This document shows, one piece after another, positions 1-6,444 of a DNA stretch of 9,178 nucleotides. Numbering within the stretch: position 1 is the stretch's first letter; each line of letters opens with the position of its first letter. The DNA comes from a bacterium (GTDB lineage: Bacteria; JACRDZ01; JAJRWM01), in assembly GCA_024276815.1 (NCBI GenBank), contig JAJRWM010000006.1:1-9178 (forward strand), read 5' to 3'. The notes beneath the pieces are model-generated. The model saw only the letters and a list, made by a program, of their open reading frames with translations. It made no database searches and had not been told where the DNA came from. The translations under genes and the position numbers were made by a program.

Positions 1-390
1 AACCGGTGAAGAATACTGACAGCGAATACCATAGCGGGCTAACTCAACCTTGCAGTTTTCCAGACGGCTTTTTTGATCCTTAACGCTGCGGACGAAATTC
101 AGACCCTGCCAGTCACCCGGAGTCGCCGGCAGTTTAAGCGGGGAAAAAGATACCGGGTTTTCCTTCTCGCCAATGGCCAGCAACTTGCCTTCAACAAACA
201 ACTCTCCCTTTTCGGAACGTTTTTCCTTTTCATAGAACCGGGTATCAAACAACAACTGCGCTCCGGGCTCCACCTTTACCGTGGTTCCCCTGGTGATAAC
301 GACTTTACCGCTGAAGATATAAGGACTGCCATCTTTCGTTAAAATAATATCCTGATCAATCCGACCCTGTAACTCGCCCTTCTTTTGTAA
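1..390 (-). other. Start of a right-handed parallel beta-helix domain (from about residue 2019)
   Basis: Seen: DGSPYIFSGKVVITRGTTV, then KVEPGAQLLF, KGELFVEGKLLAIGEKENPV, PGDWQGLNF and KSRLENCKVELARYGI. This G-x-Y-x-x-x-G-x-V-x-I-x-x-G-x-x-x-x-I/V-E-P-G opening followed by L-x-V-x-G-x-L-x-A-x-G and GDWxGI/L is characteristic of beta-helix (pectate-lyase-like fold) domains of surface and secreted proteins. The domain continues beyond position 1, so its length and any catalytic residues are unknown. Confidence 0.7.
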
Positions 391-3300
391 CCGCGCGACC
401 TTGAATTTAGCGCTGACAACCTCTGTCAGCAACTCCCGTTCACCAGTCTGTCCCCGGTATTTCCGCCTGAACCTGGCGTAAATTGTATGAGCGCCCAGCT
501 TTTTGTTTATCTTCATGGTGACGCTCTCCTTATAAGGCTGCCAACCGGCATCAACAAACAGCGGATGTTCACTGATTATCATCTCCTGCGCTCCGGCGGC
601 GAACAGTTTTAACACCTGTTGCTCTCCGTAGATGACCTTTTTATCAACATTTACCCGAGCCGTATTATAGAAACGGAGCACTTCCGGCTCAGTATCCAGA
701 TAGAAAGTCTCCCTGGCCTCCCTGGCCATGCGGTTTCCTAAAATCCCCTCAGCTCCATCAACAACTATTGTTATTTCCCCCCCCATCTCCTTGGTCAGCT
801 TGATCGGTGAGGAAATAAAAGTATCGTTGGAAATATTCGTGGTTGTCAAAACGTAACGCCTGTCCGGCGTCCCCGGGGGAGGCGCCTCGGTAATATAGGG
901 GACTTCAGGAGTGACGGGAGCCGTGCTGACAAAGCTGATGCGCGGTATCGTGCGAGGATTTATCGCCTCACTAAAGACCAGGGTTATCCGAAAATCGTCC
1001 GTTACTTTTACCGGCCTAGGGTATATATATTTCAAGACATAAGGCAAGTTAGACTTGAGAAAACCAAGTTGACTCTTGGGCCTGGCAACCTTGTCTTTCT
1101 TGCCTACATTTAAAAGTTTTTGCAGTTCCGGCGATAAAGTCTCCAGCAATTCAGCTTTTTTGGATTGTTTTTCCATTTCTTTTTTCCGTTGCGCCTCAAG
1201 ATCCTGCCGGCGATCTTTATCCATGAGTTCCTTTAATTTAAGAGAAATTTCCTCTTCTGAAGGCTGAGCGGCCGTTGGGCCGCCTTCCGCCGCGGTAGCG
1301 GAGATTGTTTGACTTTGATCGTCCAACAACCGGTCTTTAGCGACGGCTTTCGTACCCCACTGCCAAGTGCCCTTTTGCTGCAGGTGACATTGCTCACAGT
1401 TATCCCCGCCATCATTTTTGACGCGAAGAAAACTGGTTTTCTCATTGCCCTCGGTATTGACTACCTTGCCGGTCTCCTCGTCAATTTTATCTCTCAGGTA
1501 AGGATCGTCAGCGCTCCACTGGTGGGGGTTATGACAGGTGGTACAGGAAACATATAAATCAGATTTAGGTTTTACTCTTTTGAGTGACACCGGGTTCACA
1601 AGTTCTCCGCCTATCGTGAAAAGCGGCATGAATGCGGTGGGCAACCGGATCTCCCGATCACCCGGTTCCAGCGGTAATAACAGATGATGTCCGGTCTTGT
1701 TGCCGTCAACTTCTTCAGCGACCTTTTTGAAGGCCGCGCCCAGACGATTATGACAACTATTACACAAGGGGAAGAAGCCGCCTTCAATGTAACCGCCTTC
1801 GGACTTGAGCCAGTCACGCTTGACTATTGGTTTGGCTCCCATTGCCCGCGGATTGCCGTTATGAGCGGTGTGACAAGCTGAACAAACGCCGGAATCGCTG
1901 ACGGTCAGTCCCTTACGGTTCCACTCATCGGGAGCGGTTATCCGTAAATCGTGATCGGTATTAATTATCGTGCTCTTATCTTCGTGGGAGTTAAAACACA
2001 ATTCAGCTTTACCCGAATTGGTTTTTCTCAAGAAGCTGTTATTACCGTCGCCTTCAATGCCTTTGGCCAATTTACGATGGTCGATAACCGGATCGTCAAG
2101 CTCAATAATAGCGTCTTCCTCCACCGAGATCACTTTCGCGAAGGCCTCAAAGCCCTCCTTGGCAAAAGGATTCAGCTTTTCCACTTGCAGGTAGGCGATA
2201 ATCGTTTCATCTTTTAAGACCGCGTAAGTCCCCTTTTCCTTGATCGTTTTACCATCGTCAACATCAATATAAACCACCTCGTCTGAATAATAATACACTC
2301 TGCCGACCCGGATACGGTTAAAGTTCGTGCCGCTGAACATCTGCGGACTCCGATTGGCTTTTTCAAACTGATTGGGCGACCACTGGTGAACAAAATGACA
2401 GGTCATACAGGTTATTTTGCCATTTTCCTTACTTATTTTACCGTTTTCATCAAATTCAGGCAGAGAACTGACCATCCAGTCCGACAACTTCCTGTTTACC
2501 GGGTGATTCCCAGGACCAACCAGAGAAGATGTTACGTCGGCCCGGCTTTTCGACTCCGCCGCCCCGCCCTCTTTATGACAACTACCGCACATCTGGGTTA
2601 CCGGGTCTTCCCCGGCTTCTGTATTCAAAGGACGCGCCCAGCCAAAGACATTAAAACCCTGGTGAGGAACATGACACGGCGAACAGACGCCGGAATCCAA
2701 AACGTTCTTCTCCATGATGTTTTTTAAATTAGGCCCGGTTATGGATAAATCATGGTCCGTGTTTACAATCATTTGCTCTCTTTGATGACAGTCAATACAA
2801 AGAAATGATTCCAAATTGTCTATTCTCAAGAAACTGTTGGAACCGTCGCCTTCCTCGTTTTTATCATGATCCGCTTTCTCGACAACGGGATCCCAGCGAT
2901 GAGGATTATGACAGGTAGCGCAGGTAATTTCGCCATCCGTACGCCGGCTGCCCGAGGGATCATACAAGGGAAGATTGCTGGTTAAACCCTTTTCCAGGAG
3001 ATTGATGCCAACGGAGTGAGAAAAAATGCCGGTCAGTTTTTTCTCGGCGGCCCGGCCTTTCTGATGACAACTGGTGCACAGAATGGTGATCATGTTGTTG
3101 CCTTCCTCGCCCGGTATCTTAGACCACAAAAAAGCGGCCATGCCGTTGTGAACCAAATGGCAGGTGCCGCAAAGCCCGCTTTCTTTTACCGTGTGGCCAT
3201 TAATATTTCTCTCTTGGGGCGCGGTGATATTCAAATCATGATCGGTATTGACAATATATTTGTTTTCGATGTGACAGTTTGCGCAAAGGGTTGATTTTTC

Positions 3301-6300
3301 ATCATCCTTCATCCTTAAAAAACTGTTTCGAGCTGTTCCCTCCTCGTTTTTCCCGCTCCCCTTCGTCTTAACCGCCGGGTCCCATTGATGGACATTATGA
3401 CAGGTGGCGCAAGTGACATCGCCGCCGGGCGCCCTCTGACCTTTTTCGTTAAATAAGGGCAGGGAGGTTTTTACTCTCTGGTCTACGATAGGCATATCCA
3501 CCGAATGAGTCACAAGCCCGGTTTGTTTCCTGGCGGCGCATTCACCGTCAATATGACAGCTATCCACGCAAAACTGGGAATTGGGCGAAAAGGTTGTGTC
3601 CATGTTTCTGGCCCAGATCTTCGGACCGTTAGCCTGGTGCGGCAGGTGGCATACTCCGCAAGGACCGGTCCGCTCTATGGTCTGCCCCAGAACGTTTTTT
3701 TCGCGGGGCGCAGTGACTCTCAGGTCATGTTCCGAACCAATCAGCGGGGTGAAATCATCATGACAGTCAAGACATAAGGGATCATCGCCCAGAAAAGGTT
3801 TTCTCAGAAAACTATTGCTACCGTCGCCTTCTATATTAGCCCGCCGGCCTTGTTTATCACTTTTGGGGTCCCAACGATGCGCGTTATGACAACTACCGCA
3901 ACTAACGTAATACTCTTGAGGGTTTTTCACGGAATCAGCGTACGCCGGCCTGAGTACTTTACCCTTTTTGCTGTACAAGGGAAAAGATGTTTTGCTGTTG
4001 GATTTCTTCATGGATTTGCCGGTTGGATGACTCATCGCCGTGATTGTTTTTTTCTCGGCGTTACCGCCCTTTTCGTGACAGGTAGCCAGGCAAACCCGGC
4101 GGAAAGGATCGCTTCCGGTCTCGCCCAGTTTACGCGCCCAGATTAAAGGCCCCGTGCCGTTATGGGTCAGGTGACAAGAGCTACACAGACCTTTTTCACT
4201 GACTGTTTCGTCCAGAATATTCTTGTCGTTGGGAGCGGTAACAGTCATATCATGTTCGGTATTTTCCAAGTAGCGGTTCTGATCTGAATGACAGTTAATA
4301 CAAAGACGCGAGCTTTCGTTGGTAATCCTCAGGAAGCTGTTGCTGAAGTCCCCCTCAGTGTTCTTTGGCGTGCCCTTGGTCGAATCGTGCGGATCCCACT
4401 GGTGGACATCGTGGCAGGTAGCGCAGGTAACATACCCATCCATCGATTCGCCCTTGCTGCTTTGCAGGATCAAAGCGTCTTCCGGAATCTCGACGCCATT
4501 CAGGTAATACAGCGGCAGAGTCGTCTTGCCATCAGCGTCCTTGATATTGACTTGTACCGGGTGAGTATATTTTCCGACAACTTTTTTGCCGGCGCACTCA
4601 TCTTTTTTATGGCAACTATTGCATAACTGGCTGATGATATCCCCCTGGCCATCAACCTCCCTGGCCCAGGTTTTCGCTTCCCGGCCATAATGGGTCAAAT
4701 GACAGGCGCTACAAACCCCGCCCTTGGATTCCCGAACCGTTTCCCCCCTGATATTCTTTTCATCCGGAGCGATTTCAGTCAGATTGTGCTCACTGTTGAT
4801 AACAGACGACTTATCAGCGTGACACTTCAGGCAGAGGAAAGACTCCTTAACGTCAAAACCCAGGTTACGGGTGCCGCTCAAAGCCTGGTGCGGCCGATGG
4901 CAGGTATCACAGACAATTTCTCCGCCCGGCCCCAAAACCCCGCCCGCGGACAAGATATCGGCAGGAATCTTTATTTTCGTGGAAAATACGTTAACCGGAT
5001 GAGTATGGTTTTTCTCGGCCTGCTCAACAGTCATGGTGTTTAATTCCTGATGGCAAACCCCGCACAACTGCGACTTGTCGTTTTCCAGGATCAGGTTGCT
5101 GGAACCAATCTTTCCGCCGTGCATACGATGACAGCTGCCACAGACCATCTGCCCCTTTTCGCCCAGAATCGCCCCGTTATCCTTGAGGATTTTCGGCAAC
5201 TCGTATCTTTCGTCAGGAATGATATTGACCGGATGAGTCCCGGCGTTACGGGCTTCGCCAACAGTCATAGTCGTTACTTCCGCATGACAAAGACTGCATA
5301 AAGCCGAATCTTTATTACTGGCTATCAAGAGATTTTTTTGGGGAGCGTCGTAAGCGTTATGAGACTTGTGACAGGTGTTGCAAGTCACCCGCCCGTCCTC
5401 CAGCTTGATGATCTTGTTAGGCTTCATGCCTTTTTTCAGGGGAACACCGATAGAATGAGTGCCCCTGTTTTCCAGCTTGGAGCCTTCTTTATCCTTTTCC
5501 GGATGGCACTGGATACAAAACAACCCGCGTTCACTGCTGACAATCAACAGTTTCGTCTTTTCCGCGGCCCTATGGGAAACATGACAGGTACGACAGATCA
5601 CTTTCCCCTCCGAGCTTAAGACAACTTTCTCACCATTAGCCCACATTTTAGGTAGCTTCGTTTTGTCCGGTTTCTTGTTGACCACGTGAGACTGCTGACC
5701 GGCTCCGTGTTTCGGCCGACTGGGGTTTTCACCGTGACAGGACTCGCAGAGTTCGGAACGGGTAACTCCTTTACCCGAAACCGGCTTGATCAGTATTTTC
5801 TCACCGGGAGGAGCGCCGTGAACCACATGGCAGGTTTCGCAAATTACGATTTTCTCCCCTTTTTCATTCAGACCAAACTTGGCTCCGCCAGAAATTATCT
5901 TTTTCGACAATCTGGAGACCGGAATCATGACAGGATGAGAGCCTTTTTCCGGGCCTACCCCCTTAACCTGATGGCAGTCCAGGCAAATCCGCGAGTTTTT
6001 CGCCAAGCCCCGCAGGTTGCTTTTGCCCTCAATGGCATGGGGCGAATGACAGGTGCCGCAGTAGAGCCGCCCCTGCTTGTCGAGCGGGAAATTGGAGGGG
6101 ACACTGACATCCAGAGAAGGAACTATGCCGGTCAAATGCCGCTTATCGGTCCAGGCGGTCATCCGGGAATCAAGCACCGTACCGTCGTGGCAGCCAAAAC
6201 AAATGAACTCGTCAGCAACCAGATCTTTTTCTGTATATTGAAAAAGCAAGTCGGTGCCGGTCTTTAACGTCGCGATATCGCTGATATGACAGCGCAGACA

Positions 6301-6444
6301 CTCCTCGTTGGTGATATCCGTTGACACCTGCGCCCAGGCGGAAGACTGGATGCCGTGGAAACATATCAATAAAAACAAACCATAAAAAATCAGCCGTTTT
6401 TTTGGCCCAAGCAGAACTTTTAAAAGAGAGTTGGCACTACCCAT
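1..6444 (-). CDS. Giant exported multiheme c-type cytochrome with C-terminal Ig-like and beta-helix domains (3' end outside window)
   Basis: One uninterrupted frame of at least 2148 codons, still open at position 1. The ATG at 6444 follows AAGGA by 6 nt and gives a signal peptide with a basic n-region (KKR), hydrophobic core and an AWA-Q cleavage site near residues 38-39. I count 35 CXXCH motifs, two CX3CH (CLATCH 785, CVDSCH 959) and one degenerate CFNSH (1483), so about 37 predicted covalent hemes. Many motifs are followed by a second His (CHxxH), and HPV or EHDL segments may supply further axial ligands. Order: motif pair at 49 and 82; six diheme repeats (129-542); six tetraheme repeats (578-1687); coiled-coil-like linker (about 1729-1775); Ig-like domains (about 1808-1914 and 1917-2012); beta-helix start (from about 2020). 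No lipobox is seen. The protein is expected to be exported and to act as a long electron conduit, perhaps extracellular. It overlaps the membrane cytochrome gene by 25 bp. No named orthologue is recognised. Confidence 0.93.
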   Translation of the reverse strand, partial: MGSANSLLKVLLGPKKRLIFYGLFLLICFHGIQSSAWAQVSTDITNEECLRCHISDIATLKTGTDLLFQYTEKDLVADEFICFGCHDGTVLDSRMTAWTDKRHLTGIVPSLDVSVPSNFPLDKQGRLYCGTCHSPHAIEGKSNLRGLAKNSRICLDCHQVKGVGPEKGSHPVMIPVSRLSKKIISGGAKFGLNEKGEKIVICETCHVVHGAPPGEKILIKPVSGKGVTRSELCESCHGENPSRPKHGAGQQSHVVNKKPDKTKLPKMWANGEKVVLSSEGKVICRTCHVSHRAAEKTKLLIVSSERGLFCIQCHPEKDKEGSKLENRGTHSIGVPLKKGMKPNKIIKLEDGRVTCNTCHKSHNAYDAPQKNLLIASNKDSALCSLCHAEVTTMTVGEARNAGTHPVNIIPDERYELPKILKDNGAILGEKGQMVCGSCHRMHGGKIGSSNLILENDKSQLCGVCHQELNTMTVEQAEKNHTHPVNVFSTKIKIPADILSAGGVLGPGGEIVCDTCHRPHQALSGTRNLGFDVKESFLCLKCHADKSSVINSEHNLTEIAPDEKNIRGETVRESKGGVCSACHLTHYGREAKTWAREVDGQGDIISQLCNSCHKKDECAGKKVVGKYTHPVQVNIKDADGKTTLPLYYLNGVEIPEDALILQSSKGESMDGYVTCATCHDVHQWDPHDSTKGTPKNTEGDFSNSFLRITNESSRLCINCHSDQNRYLENTEHDMTVTAPNDKNILDETVSEKGLCSSCHLTHNGTGPLIWARKLGETGSDPFRRVCLATCHEKGGNAEKKTITAMSHPTGKSMKKSNSKTSFPLYSKKGKVLRPAYADSVKNPQEYYVSCGSCHNAHRWDPKSDKQGRRANIEGDGSNSFLRKPFLGDDPLCLDCHDDFTPLIGSEHDLRVTAPREKNVLGQTIERTGPCGVCHLPHQANGPKIWARNMDTTFSPNSQFCVDSCHIDGECAARKQTGLVTHSVDMPIVDQRVKTSLPLFNEKGQRAPGGDVTCATCHNVHQWDPAVKTKGSGKNEEGTARNSFLRMKDDEKSTLCANCHIENKYIVNTDHDLNITAPQERNINGHTVKESGLCGTCHLVHNGMAAFLWSKIPGEEGNNMITILCTSCHQKGRAAEKKLTGIFSHSVGINLLEKGLTSNLPLYDPSGSRRTDGEITCATCHNPHRWDPVVEKADHDKNEEGDGSNSFLRIDNLESFLCIDCHQREQMIVNTDHDLSITGPNLKNIMEKNVLDSGVCSPCHVPHQGFNVFGWARPLNTEAGEDPVTQMCGSCHKEGGAAESKSRADVTSSLVGPGNHPVNRKLSDWMVSSLPEFDENGKISKENGKITCMTCHFVHQWSPNQFEKANRSPQMFSGTNFNRIRVGRVYYYSDEVVYIDVDDGKTIKEKGTYAVLKDETIIAYLQVEKLNPFAKEGFEAFAKVISVEEDAIIELDDPVIDHRKLAKGIEGDGNNSFLRKTNSGKAELCFNSHEDKSTIINTDHDLRITAPDEWNRKGLTVSDSGVCSACHTAHNGNPRAMGAKPIVKRDWLKSEGGYIEGGFFPLCNSCHNRLGAAFKKVAEEVDGNKTGHHLLLPLEPGDREIRLPTAFMPLFTIGGELVNPVSLKRVKPKSDLYVSCTTCHNPHQWSADDPYLRDKIDEETGKVVNTEGNEKTSFLRVKNDGGDNCEQCHLQQKGTWQWGTKAVAKDRLLDDQSQTISATAAEGGPTAAQPSEEEISLKLKELMDKDRRQDLEAQRKKEMEKQSKKAELLETLSPELQKLLNVGKKDKVARPKSQLGFLKSNLPYVLKYIYPRPVKVTDDFRITLVFSEAINPRTIPRISFVSTAPVTPEVPYITEAPPPGTPDRRYVLTTTNISNDTFISSPIKLTKEMGGEITIVVDGAEGILGNRMAREARETFYLDTEPEVLRFYNTARVNVDKKVIYGEQQVLKLFAAGAQEMIISEHPLFVDAGWQPYKESVTMKINKKLGAHTIYARFRRKYRGQTGERELLTEVVSAKFKVARLQKKGELQGRIDQDIILTKDGSPYIFSGKVVITRGTTVKVEPGAQLLFDTRFYEKEKRSEKGELFVEGKLLAIGEKENPVSFSPLKLPATPGDWQGLNFVRSVKDQKSRLENCKVELARYGIRCQYSSPV
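409..696 (-). other. Second Ig-like domain (about residues 1917-2012)
   Basis: It starts YLDTEPEVLRFYNTARVN and runs through LKLFAAGAQEMIIS, a GWQPYKESVTMKI strand and a final KKLGAHTIYARFR strand. This order (D-T-x-P start, E-M-x-I-S, W-x-P-Y, G-x-x-T-I-Y-x-R/K-F-R) is that of Ig-like domains often found near the C-terminus of large exported proteins. No function beyond a structural role can be read from it. Confidence 0.6.
703..1056 (-). other. SbsA-type Ig-like domain (about residues 1797-1914)
   Basis: The segment begins with a strand of the form VTDDFRITLVFSEAINPRT and ends with GEITIVVDGAEGILGNRM. This is the usual layout of bacterial Ig-like (Big_5/SbsA-like) domains: an early F-S-E-x-I/V-N/D-P turn and a closing G-x-x-D-x-x-GN-x-M/L strand. 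It has no Cys. Such domains are common spacers in surface and secreted proteins. Confidence 0.65.
1120..1260 (-). other. Charged, probably coiled-coil linker (about residues 1729-1775)
   Basis: After the last heme motif (CEQCH 1683) comes a small-residue stretch rich in Ala, Gly, Ser and Pro, then a run of Glu, Lys, Gln, Leu and Met (SEEEISLKLKELMDKDRR, then KKEMEKQSKKAELLETL). Leucines and isoleucines recur at heptad-like spacing. It probably forms a helical spacer separating the heme part from the C-terminal domains. Confidence 0.6.
1984..1998 (-). other. Degenerate heme motif CFNSH (second Cys replaced by Ser)
   Basis: Residues 1483-1487 read Cys-Phe-Asn-Ser-His where the other five tetraheme units have an intact CXXCH. 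The serine codon is TCC, one base from the cysteine codon TGC. The flanking NSFLR...ELC and NTDHDL motifs are intact, so the position is aligned with certainty. Either the heme is lost, it is held through a single thioether, or the base is an error. Confidence 0.85.
2083..2319 (-). other. Beta-rich insertion domain in tetraheme unit five (about residues 1376-1454)
   Basis: Between CMTCH (1346) and the NSFLR motif (1469-1473), unit five contains about 80-90 residues absent from the other five units. The insert is hydrophobic/charged alternating, with stretches such as GRVYYYSDEVVYIDVDDG, GTYAVLKDETIIAYLQVEK and FAKVISVEEDAIIELDDPVI, which suggests a small beta-barrel. The pattern (strand, D-G turn, G-x-x-Y/F-x-V, I-A-x-L-x-V, I-x-x-x-D-P-V) faintly recalls SH3-like domains such as the FlgT C-terminal domain. 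This resemblance is by eye only. It contains no Cys, so it binds no c-type heme. Confidence 0.6.
4819..6060 (-). repeat. Array of six diheme protein repeats (giant cytochrome residues 129-542)
   Basis: Twelve CXXCH motifs come in six pairs, with first Cys at 129/154, 202/233, 284/310, 355/383, 435/461 and 512/538. Repeat spacing is 71-82 residues. Each unit reads roughly C-x-T/S-CHxxH, then a short N-L-L/I-like strand, LC-x-x-CH, a HPV/HSI-type segment, a leucine/proline-rich stretch, and a glycine-rich turn leading to the next VC-x-TCH. The units have diverged in nucleotide sequence, so this is an old protein repeat and not a recent tandem duplication. The last pair (512/538) already carries the EHNL...APxxKN tail typical of the tetraheme array that follows. 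Confidence 0.85.
6316..6444 (-). other. Signal peptide region of the giant cytochrome
   Basis: Residues 1-43 have a 14-residue lead, a basic stretch (KKR, 15-17), a hydrophobic stretch (LIFYGLFLLIC) and small residues ending AWA before Gln39. This is a Sec-type signal with a plausible signal peptidase I site. A Cys (29) lies within the hydrophobic core but lacks a lipobox, so lipid anchoring is not indicated. Export to the periplasm is needed for c-type heme attachment, which agrees. Confidence 0.8.

Larger units (their letters stand above)
1384..4713 (-). repeat. Array of six tetraheme protein repeats (giant cytochrome residues 578-1687)
   Basis: Each unit has four heme motifs: C-S-x-CHLxH, then CxSCH followed by a G/E-x-A-x-x-K segment and T/S-H-P/S-V, then CATCHxxHQW(D/S)P, then EGxxxNSFLR and LCxxCH followed by NTxHDLxxTAP. 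First-Cys positions per unit: 578/608/674/715; 754/785/849/891; 929/959/1012/1054; 1092/1123/1175/1216; 1254/1286/1346/1483; 1521/1561/1634/1683. The period is 162-176 residues except in unit five (267), which holds an insertion. The NSFLR element occurs as EGDFSNSFLR, EGDGSNSFLR (twice), EGTARNSFLR, EGDGNNSFLR and EGNEKTSFLR. In units two and three the second motif is CX3CH. Confidence 0.88.

Noticed and set aside
1233-1817. Short minus-strand open frames at 1233-1445 and 1611-1817
   Set aside because: They are out of frame with the giant cytochrome, which is continuous through this region with heme motifs on either side and no stop.
2386-5619. Several plus-strand open frames of about 90-117 codons (for example 2386-2727, 4288-4626 and 4690-5043)
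   Set aside because: All are shadows of the tetraheme and diheme repeats on the minus strand. They recur because the underlying repeats recur, and they resemble each other (MTxxT, G-N-x-P) only for that reason.
5686-6267. A 193-codon open frame on the plus strand
   Set aside because: It lies exactly antisense, codon on codon, to the diheme array of the giant cytochrome. The antisense of Cys/His/Lys/Glu-rich codons seldom gives stops. The predicted protein shows no recognisable domain, and the minus-strand frame has heme motifs throughout.
1384-6300. Regularly spaced atgacaggt-like words on the plus strand resembling a CRISPR or tandem DNA repeat
   Set aside because: They are the reverse complement of Thr-Cys-His codons in CXXCH motifs. 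The words vary in the third base, their spacing is irregular (about 75-200 bp), and all lie in a single coding frame.
1-6444. Possibility that the giant gene is really several shorter cytochrome genes or is broken by frameshifts
   Set aside because: I checked the triplets in the frame from 6444 down to 1 and found no stop, and all 38 heme-type motifs share the same frame. No internal signal peptide or Shine-Dalgarno-plus-start signal stood out.
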